Shown one piece after another: positions 1 through 5,471 of a DNA stretch of 9,711 bases. Numbering within the stretch: the stretch's first letter is position 1; each line of letters begins with the position of its first letter. A model generated the notes under the pieces. The model worked only from the letters and a program-made list of their open reading frames with translations, was not told the DNA's origin and searched no databases. Source of the DNA: a bacterium (GTDB lineage Bacteria > Bacteroidota > Bacteroidia > Bacteroidales > Muribaculaceae); assembly GCA_004561555.1 (NCBI GenBank), contig SFVH01000044.1, forward strand, positions 1 through 9,711, in the 5' to 3' direction. The translations under genes and the position numbers were made by a program.

Positions 1-126
1 TTGTAATAATTAAGGCGACCATCATTTGGCCGCCAGATAATATATGCCCATGCCTCGGCTGTAAAAGTTAGCTGAGATTATCCCGAACTCGCGTTAAAAG
101 TGAAAGATTTGTTAAAAACTACTAAC

Positions 127-136
127 GGGGGGGGGG
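127..136. repeat. Run of ten G upstream of promoter
   Basis: Ten consecutive G follow a single C at 126. The run ends six bases before the candidate -33 element of the fimbrial operon promoter. Such runs are prone to length change by slipped-strand replication, so this is a possible on/off or tuning switch. The sequence shows the run and its place; a switching role is inference. Confidence 0.9.
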
Positions 137-142
137 TAAATA

Positions 143-174
143 TTTGTATATTATCAAGAATTGATATTCCTTTG
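143..174 (+). promoter_or_regulatory. Candidate Bacteroidota promoter for fimbrial operon
   Basis: TTTG at 143-146 fits the -33 element. TTCCTTTG at 167-174 fits the -7 element TAnnTTTG with one mismatch (T for A at position 2). The spacer is 20 bases, as expected for the primary sigma factor of this phylum, and the following GCA is common after such -7 elements. Transcription would start near 180, leaving a leader of about 200 bases before the ATG at 378. I found no comparable site in the gaps before the later genes, which supports a single transcript for all five. Confidence 0.55.
152..166. promoter_or_regulatory. Dyad between promoter core elements, possible operator
   Basis: TATCAA-gaa-TTGATA is a perfect inverted repeat of 6-base arms with a 3-base centre. 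It sits wholly inside the 20-base spacer between the -33 and -7 elements and abuts the -7 element. A protein bound there would block or remodel the promoter. No regulator gene is in the window, so the binding partner is unknown. Confidence 0.35.
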
Positions 175-377
175 CACCCGGAACGAATTTTCCACTGTCA
201 GAGTTTATTTTGCATTTACTAATGCAATCTTCGATGCTTGGAGAATGAGTTTGGATGCGTTAATGCTGCAAAATACTTAATTTAATTAAACACTTTAGAC
301 AACCCTACGCCTATAACAACAGAGCCTCAAAAAGGCAGACACTTATAGAACACACGTTGTCAGATTTTAAAAAAATT
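175..377 (+). promoter_or_regulatory. Long 5' leader of the fimbrial operon
   Basis: If transcription starts near 180, about 200 bases precede gene 1. The leader has a perfect 7-base-arm hairpin at 210-227 (ttgcatt, loop tact, aatgcaa), a palindrome tttaattaaa at 281-290, a short hairpin at 324-336, and an 11-codon ATG frame at 245-280 that ends in TAA. GGAG at 240-243 is too close to that ATG to be a good ribosome site. No known riboswitch fold is recognised. Confidence 0.35.
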
Positions 378-1643
378 ATGACCAAGAAATTATTCTTGTT
401 TATTTTTGCTGCTCTTGCAATACTGCCTATGACAGCACAAGAGTACGAAACAGACTCGGTGAAAATCTTTTTCCGCCAGAGTAAAGTTGACCTTGTGCCT
501 TCACTACATGGCAACCAAACCGTTCTCGACAGCATCACCAAGCGACTCTCTGTCAACTATGGCGACAGTATGCGCTACCGTCTACGTCGCGTGGACATAT
601 CGGGTGGTGCATCTCCCGAAGGTAGCATTGAGTTTAACAAATGGCTGTCGGAGCACCGTGCCGCTACTCTGTTCAATTACTTGAGCGAATACGGCACGTT
701 TCCCGACTCCTTGAAAAATCATGTGTTTATAGGACGTGACTGGCACGGCTTGACGCGTATGGTGGAAAACGACCTCAACGTGCCCTACCGCGACGATGTG
801 CTCCGCTTCCTCAAGGACAGCGACCTGACCAATGCGGGCGACTCGGTGCGCGCTCTCAAGCGTCTTCACGACTATAAGCCGTACTATTACATGTACAACA
901 AGCTGTTTCCGGAGCTGCGTGCCTCGAAGGTGGTGCTCTACTATGAGCTTATCCCCAACGTGTATTACTTCGACAATGCGTGGCTGGTGCCTGCCACTCC
1001 GCAGCTGTCGCTGAAGCCGTTTGCGGTCAACCCTCAAGCCACTCCGGGCTATGTGGTGCCCTCGCCCAAGGCTCCGTTCTATATGGACATACGCACCAAT
1101 ATGCTTTACGACCTTATGACCATTCCCAACATAGGTGTTGACTTCTACTTGGGTAAGAACATCTCTATCGGTGCCAACTGGCGCTACTCGTGGTGGAACT
1201 CCAACAAAGCCAACTGGTATTGGCGCACCTATGGCGGCGACATCAACCTCCGCTACTGGCTGGGCAAGGCGGCTCACGAGAAGCCTCTGCAGGGTCACCA
1301 TGTGGGTGTCTATGGTCAAGTGTTTACCTACGACTTCGAAGTGGGTGGAAAGGGCATCATGGGTGGCAAGCCGCGTGGCGACATCTTCGACAAGTGCAAC
1401 TTCATCGTGGCTGCCGAATATGGCTACTCACTGCCTATCACTCGCCGTCTGAACATCGACTTCTCTGCCGCTTTCGGATATATGGGTGGCGAATATCGCG
1501 AATATGAACCTATCGACAACTGCTATGTGTGGCAAACCACCAAGGAGCGCCATTATTTCGGACCCACAAAGGTGGAAGTGGCTCTGGTGTGGCTCATCGG
1601 CAGAGGTAATGTAAACAAGAATAAGGGAGGACGTTGCAAATGA
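378..1643 (+). CDS. OmpA-like / DUF3575 outer-membrane protein
   Basis: A 421-residue exported protein. The ATG at 378 is chosen over an in-frame TTG at 357 because it directly precedes a good signal peptide (residues 1-21, Lys-Lys, hydrophobic core, then MTA before QEY). Residues about 28-150 look like an OmpA C-terminal fold: GGASPEG at 76-82 and LSEHRA at 90-95 match the family pattern of a Gly-rich turn followed by LSxxRA. The Asp that binds peptidoglycan in classical OmpA is Ser79 here; the Arg is kept (Arg94). Residues about 230-411 match DUF3575, rich in Tyr/Trp and alternating strands as in a small outer-membrane barrel (MDIRTNMLYDL, GANWRYSWW). DUF3575 proteins often accompany fimbrillin genes in Bacteroidales, so a role as outer-membrane platform or assembly helper is inferred. 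It is the first gene of the operon and overlaps the next by four bases. Confidence 0.85.
   Translation: MTKKLFLFIFAALAILPMTAQEYETDSVKIFFRQSKVDLVPSLHGNQTVLDSITKRLSVNYGDSMRYRLRRVDISGGASPEGSIEFNKWLSEHRAATLFNYLSEYGTFPDSLKNHVFIGRDWHGLTRMVENDLNVPYRDDVLRFLKDSDLTNAGDSVRALKRLHDYKPYYYMYNKLFPELRASKVVLYYELIPNVYYFDNAWLVPATPQLSLKPFAVNPQATPGYVVPSPKAPFYMDIRTNMLYDLMTIPNIGVDFYLGKNISIGANWRYSWWNSNKANWYWRTYGGDINLRYWLGKAAHEKPLQGHHVGVYGQVFTYDFEVGGKGIMGGKPRGDIFDKCNFIVAAEYGYSLPITRRLNIDFSAAFGYMGGEYREYEPIDNCYVWQTTKERHYFGPTKVEVALVWLIGRGNVNKNKGGRCK
1624..1642 (+). promoter_or_regulatory. Strong ribosome site and ATGA overlap
   Basis: Purine-rich AGGGAGG (1624-1630) ends nine bases before the ATG at 1640. That ATG overlaps the TGA stop of the previous gene (1641-1643) as ATGA. 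This decides the start of gene 2 (an in-frame TTG at 1634 is rejected) and predicts translational coupling of the two proteins at near-equal amounts. A Shine-Dalgarno match this good is notable in Bacteroidota, where such sites are usually weak. Confidence 0.75.
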
Positions 1644-2653
1644 AAATGTTAGCACTTCGCTTGGCTATTTTGGCGGCTCTCTTGCTCGTGATGCCTTCGT
1701 GTAAACACAAGCCGCTGTGTGAGTTTCACCCCCACCAAGCTAAGGTGAAGGTGGTGTTTGATTGGCGCGACGCTCCCACTGCCAACCCCAAAGGGATGTG
1801 CGTGTTCTTCTATCCTGAAGACGGCGGCACTCCGCGTCGCTATGACTTCAAAGGCATGGAGGGCGGATATGTTGACCTCTCTGTGGGCCGCTACCGCGTG
1901 ATTGCCTACAACAACGACACCGAATATGTCGACTTCGCATATACCGACGCCTACGAGCGTCATCTCATCTTCTCGCCCACCAACGACATCTTCTCGCCGC
2001 TGGGCTTGACATCGTCGGGCTACATCCCTCGTGCCGACGACACCGAGCGCGTGGTGAGTCGTCCCGACATGATGTGGGCGTGCTCCGCCGTGGAGGTCGA
2101 CGTGAAGGAAAACGGCATCACATATATCCACAACGAGGTGAGCCGCGCCACGGAGGTGAACAACTCCGCCACTGTGGAGCGCATCATCACCCTCTACCCT
2201 CATCAGATTGTGGCTACCTACACCCTCAACGTGAAAAACTGCGACGGTTTGGAGTACGTCACTCAGATGTGTGGCTCGCTCTCCGGCATGGCGCCTAACA
2301 TCACCGTGAGCAGCGAGGCGTTGGGTGCAGAGTGTGTCACAGTGCCTTACGAATGTAGAAAGAAAGATGAAACAACAATAGAAGCGGTGTTTCTCACCTT
2401 CGGTCACAACACCGACAACACTCAGCCACACCGTGTGGTGCTCTACCTGTGGATGACCGACAACAAGATACGTTGCTACGGCATCGACAGCGAGAAGTTT
2501 GACGTCACTTCGCAAGTACACTCGGCTCCCGACCGACTGAATGTCTACCTGGAGATTGACGGACTCGACCTGCCAAAGCCTATCAATAATGGTAGCGGTT
2601 TTGCACCAACAGTCGACGACTGGATTGAAGTGGAGGGCGAAATAACAATGTAG
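1640..2653 (+). CDS. DUF5119 lipoprotein, fimbria-associated
   Basis: A 337-residue lipoprotein. The signal peptide has Cys21 in the context VMPSC, an atypical but usable lipobox. The mature N-terminus (KHKPLCEFHPH) and the following VKVVFDWRDAP, then a Gly-Gly-rich turn and VDLSVGRYRVIAYNNDTEYVDF around residues 74-100, match my recollection of DUF5119, whose layout resembles the Mfa2/FimB anchor proteins of type V pili: two beta-sandwich domains beginning with FDW and a GxY strand. The second half (about 160-320) has alternating strands and ends EGEITM without a membrane segment. By analogy with Mfa2/FimB it may cap or anchor the fimbria in the outer membrane. Position directly before the fimbrillin genes supports this. 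Family call fairly sure; anchoring role inferred. Confidence 0.8.
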   Translation: MKMLALRLAILAALLLVMPSCKHKPLCEFHPHQAKVKVVFDWRDAPTANPKGMCVFFYPEDGGTPRRYDFKGMEGGYVDLSVGRYRVIAYNNDTEYVDFAYTDAYERHLIFSPTNDIFSPLGLTSSGYIPRADDTERVVSRPDMMWACSAVEVDVKENGITYIHNEVSRATEVNNSATVERIITLYPHQIVATYTLNVKNCDGLEYVTQMCGSLSGMAPNITVSSEALGAECVTVPYECRKKDETTIEAVFLTFGHNTDNTQPHRVVLYLWMTDNKIRCYGIDSEKFDVTSQVHSAPDRLNVYLEIDGLDLPKPINNGSGFAPTVDDWIEVEGEITM

Positions 2654-2738
2654 AAAGCCACTTTCAGAGTTTAAAATAATTTATTAATAACCAATAAATT
2701 ACCTAATTACTTATTTATTAATCTAACAAAAAGTTCTT
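2654..2738 (+). promoter_or_regulatory. AT-rich spacer before major fimbrillin
   Basis: This 85-base gap is very AT-rich after a small hairpin at 2653-2665 (gaaag, loop cca, ctttc). It contains inverted AT repeats (attaataa near 2683 and ttattaat near 2715). I see no TAnnTTTG promoter element and no Shine-Dalgarno site before the ATG at 2739. An A/T-rich unstructured leader is typical of efficiently translated Bacteroidota genes, which suits an abundant subunit. Confidence 0.35.
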
Positions 2739-3866
2739 ATGAAGAAAGTTTTATTTGGAGCAATGGCAGCTCTCACTTTGGTTGCCTGCTCAAACGACGA
2801 GGTTACTGACGTAACAAAGTCTAAAGAAATCAAGTTTACCGTTTCTACCGGTAATGCAGAGACTCGTGCTGCCGACAGCTATTGCTCTAACAACCTTCCC
2901 ACATCTTTCAAAGTGTGGGCGAATGTAGGTGACAAAAACTACATCGAGGGAGAAACTTACACAAAATCCGGTGACAATTACGTTGTTGGCGCAAACCTTC
3001 GCTACTGGCCTGCAGACAATATCGATTTCCACGCTGTAGTTAACGAAAACGGCACTACATCTTGGGCTCCGGCAACAGGTCAACTCTCTTTCAACGGTTA
3101 TACCGTTGCTACGGATGTGGCTCAACAAAAGGACTTCCTCTATGCTGTGGCTGCTGGCTGCTCAAAGCCTGCTTCCGGCGTGCAAGCTCTTAACTTCCGT
3201 CACGCTTTGGCTCAAGTGATGTTTAAAGGTAAATGTGAAAACTCTAAGATTTACGTTGAAATTTCAGGTGTGCAAATCTGCAAAATCAAAAACAAAGGTA
3301 ATTTTGCATTGCCTCTTGCAAGCACTGATGCTAAAAACATAAATCACGGTCCGAGTGGATGGAATACAGCTCTCGTATCAGGCAACTATGGCGTGTGGTC
3401 AGATCAAATGGGCTCTGTTACAAATGCAGTTTCTTTCGCAGAAACTGCTCTCGATAATGCTGGTGTTAACCTTACATACACTACTGCAGACTACGCAACA
3501 AACAACATCATCTACATGGTACCACAAACATTGACTCCATGGGAAGCTTCCAATGGCGGTACTAAACCAGCTGAACAAGATGGTTCTTACTTCCTTTTGA
3601 CAGCTAAGATTTGGAACATTGCTGGCGGTTCAGTTGATAAAGACAATGATGTTGTTATCTATGATGGTCAAATTGCAATCCCGACCGATGATCGCAAATT
3701 TGAAGGCGGCAAGCGCTATGTTTATACCTTCATCTTCACTGCCGGTGGCAATGGCGGTTGGACTCCTGACCCTGTAAAACCTGTTCTTACTCCGGTTAAG
3801 TTCACTGTTACTGTTGACGACTTCGTAGAAGAAACCAACAAAGACATAGAAACACCTAACGCATAA
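2739..3866 (+). CDS. Fimbrillin family lipoprotein, probable major subunit
   Basis: A 375-residue Mfa-like fimbrillin. The signal peptide ends in the lipobox LVAC with Cys17. ETRA at 41-44 offers Arg43 as the site where a trypsin-like protease could cut to release the N-terminal strand, as Rgp does for P. gingivalis FimA. Family landmarks follow: RYWP at 88-91, FRHAL at 153-157, YMVPQTL from 259. The C-terminus, PVLTPVKFTVTVDDF from 348, is the usual fimbrillin tail and the likely donor strand that completes the neighbouring subunit. Codons are markedly AT-richer than in genes 2 and 4, with many GCT, GGT, GTT, CGT and AAC/TAC/GAC, the style of highly expressed genes. Four cysteines remain besides Cys17, which could form disulfides. 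Polymerisation as the shaft subunit is inferred from family and codon use. Confidence 0.88.
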   Translation: MKKVLFGAMAALTLVACSNDEVTDVTKSKEIKFTVSTGNAETRAADSYCSNNLPTSFKVWANVGDKNYIEGETYTKSGDNYVVGANLRYWPADNIDFHAVVNENGTTSWAPATGQLSFNGYTVATDVAQQKDFLYAVAAGCSKPASGVQALNFRHALAQVMFKGKCENSKIYVEISGVQICKIKNKGNFALPLASTDAKNINHGPSGWNTALVSGNYGVWSDQMGSVTNAVSFAETALDNAGVNLTYTTADYATNNIIYMVPQTLTPWEASNGGTKPAEQDGSYFLLTAKIWNIAGGSVDKDNDVVIYDGQIAIPTDDRKFEGGKRYVYTFIFTAGGNGGWTPDPVKPVLTPVKFTVTVDDFVEETNKDIETPNA

Positions 3867-3870
3867 TATG

Positions 3871-3950
3871 CGCCACTGCGGGTCCTGCCAATAGGCAGTT
3901 GACGAAACCGCACAACGAAAAGCCGGAGGGGGTTGAATGTCCCCCTTCGG
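3871..3950 (+). promoter_or_regulatory. Strongly structured spacer between the fimbrillin genes
   Basis: The 111-base gap between genes 3 and 4 folds well. A 5-base stem (tgcgg 3877-3881 with ccgca 3908-3912) encloses a perfect hairpin ctgcc-aata-ggcag (3885-3898). A second hairpin at 3923-3950 has ten-base arms (ccggaggggg with cccccttcgg, one G-U pair, loop of eight). Neither is followed by a T run, so full termination is unlikely. Stems of this kind after a major pilin gene can protect the upstream message from exonucleases or let only part of the transcripts continue. Confidence 0.6.
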
Positions 3951-3977
3951 TGACAAAGAAGAAACACTGTTGAACTT

Positions 3978-5459
3978 ATGAATAGCAGAATTAGTAGAAA
4001 TATCTCATTAAAGAAAGTGTGCGCCGCCCTCTGCTTCGGTGTCACACTTTCGTTGATAGCTACGTCGTGTCGCGACGATGATGTGGTGAAAAAAGGCACC
4101 GTCATCTCGTTTTCACTTGCCGATAGCAGCATCGACACTCGTAGCGGAGAGGTGACCACCACCAACCTTGCGAAGGTCTACTCGCTGGGCACGGAGATTA
4201 CCGAGTGGGGCGACACCATCCCAATGACACTCACCATCACCGACCGCTCCGGCGAGGGCAGCGCCACACGCAGCAACCCTCTCAACAACAGCGGCAACGA
4301 GGTGACAAAGATGAGAGTGGAGGCACGCACCGACAATGCCAACAAGGAATATTTCATACAGGAGATGACGGTGAGCGACGGCAAAGCCGTGGTTTCAGGG
4401 CGCTATTGGCCGGTGGAGTCACTCACATTCTTCGCCTCGACAGCAACCCTCGGGCAGTCGTTTGTCCCGACCTTTACCAACAGCACGTCGAACCACACGG
4501 GGACCTTCTCCTACACCATGCCCACCGCCGACCAAACCTCCGACGCGACACGTCAGCCGGACCTTGCTGTGGCTATCGCCGCCGGGAAGACCAAGACCAC
4601 AGCCGACGTGCCCCTCACGTTCCACCACGCCCTCACGGCGGTGACATTCAAGGTGGGTACTTTCAAGGAGACCGCCACTATCACCAACATTTCACTCGAA
4701 GGATGCAAGACCTCCGGCGACTGTTCGCTCAGCGGCGACAATACCGGAAATGTTGCTTTCACCTGGAGCAACCAAAGTGGCACGGTGACTTACGGGCAAA
4801 CGGTGAGCAAGCCGACCACCGATGCCGACAAGACAATTAACCCTACCGATTATACATTTCTCATCATCCCGCAAACGATTGATGAAAACACGAAGGTGAA
4901 GATTACGTTCACCATAGCTTCCTCAGGCAACACCTACACGCTCACCAAGTCGCTAAAAGATGTGATTGCCTCGTTTGATGCCGACAAGCGCTACACCATC
5001 ACCATCGGCGTAAATGCCGAAGAGGTGGACATCGACGTAGACGACAAGATGAGCTCCGACGGTAAAACCAAAGACCAAATCACTATCACCAACACCGGAC
5101 TCTCCGACGGCTACATCCGCGCAATCCTTGTGGGCTACTGGGTGAAAGACGACGTGATAGTGAGCCCGTGGACCTATGGCAATGGTCAAGGCACTGCCAA
5201 CTGGGGCGCCGATTGGTATGCCGGTTGGATAGACCACACCGTGGATTCCGGAGGCGACGGCTTCTGGTACTACAAGTATGTTGTGCCACGTGGCGGTCAG
5301 ACCCACCCCGTGATGGTGAGCTACACGCTCACGGAAGCGGCGCCGGTGGAAGGCGCCCACCTCGAAATAGACATCATGGCGCAGATAGTAATCAAGTCGG
5401 GACTCGACTCCGCATGGCCCAACCACCCGTCAGGAATGTCAGACACCTACAAACCATAA
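3978..5459 (+). CDS. Fimbrillin-like lipoprotein with extra C-terminal domain
   Basis: A 493-residue lipoprotein. The signal peptide carries Cys31 in IATSC. DTRSG at 53-57 parallels the ETRA of gene 3. The fimbrillin-like core has RYWP at 142-145, FHHAL at 215-219 (HAL shared with gene 3) and LIIPQT near 295-300. From about 365 there is an additional domain: NTG at 372, then GYIRAILVGYW, a Trp/Gly-rich stretch, GFWYYKYVVPRGGQT and EGAHLEIDIMAQ. Its NTG-xxx-YIR start and tyrosine-rich centre recall TasA/camelysin-like beta domains; I make that comparison from memory and it is tentative. The PVLTP-type donor tail of gene 3 is absent, so this protein may end the polymer as a tip or cap subunit. 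Base composition is much GC-richer than gene 3. It sits 12 bases before gene 5, suggesting joint expression. Confidence 0.8.
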   Translation: MNSRISRNISLKKVCAALCFGVTLSLIATSCRDDDVVKKGTVISFSLADSSIDTRSGEVTTTNLAKVYSLGTEITEWGDTIPMTLTITDRSGEGSATRSNPLNNSGNEVTKMRVEARTDNANKEYFIQEMTVSDGKAVVSGRYWPVESLTFFASTATLGQSFVPTFTNSTSNHTGTFSYTMPTADQTSDATRQPDLAVAIAAGKTKTTADVPLTFHHALTAVTFKVGTFKETATITNISLEGCKTSGDCSLSGDNTGNVAFTWSNQSGTVTYGQTVSKPTTDADKTINPTDYTFLIIPQTIDENTKVKITFTIASSGNTYTLTKSLKDVIASFDADKRYTITIGVNAEEVDIDVDDKMSSDGKTKDQITITNTGLSDGYIRAILVGYWVKDDVIVSPWTYGNGQGTANWGADWYAGWIDHTVDSGGDGFWYYKYVVPRGGQTHPVMVSYTLTEAAPVEGAHLEIDIMAQIVIKSGLDSAWPNHPSGMSDTYKP

Positions 5460-5471
5460 AATCAGGAATCT

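Larger units (their letters stand above)
1..377. other. Gene-free control region at left edge
   Basis: No convincing coding frame is present here. A GC-rich imperfect hairpin lies at 14-34 (ggcg-a-cc pairing with gg-c-cgcc, loop of 7). On the plus strand it has no T run after it; on the minus strand it is followed by an AT-rich stretch, so it could be a weak terminator for something outside the window. The rest holds a G run, a candidate promoter and a long leader, listed separately. I see nothing else recognisable in bases 35-120. Confidence 0.6.

Noticed and set aside
357..377. TTG start for gene 1
   Set aside because: It would put seven extra residues before a complete signal peptide; ATG at 378 gives a standard signal sequence.
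1..377. Invertible promoter of the Bacteroides capsule type
   Set aside because: I looked for a long inverted repeat pair around 143-174 and found only short dyads; no invertase gene is in the window.
582..1319. Open frame of 245 codons on the minus strand inside gene 1
   Set aside because: It lies opposite a well-supported DUF3575 gene, has no recognisable motif, and its odd composition (rich in His, Val, Arg) is typical of the complement of a GC-biased gene.
1649..2521. Open frame of 290 codons on the minus strand inside gene 2
   Set aside because: Shadow of the DUF5119 gene: His/Val-rich, no signal or domain, no promoter or ribosome site.
3923..3950. Rho-independent terminator after the major fimbrillin
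   Set aside because: The stem is strong but no T run follows and gene 4 has no promoter of its own in the gap, so full termination would silence genes 4 and 5.
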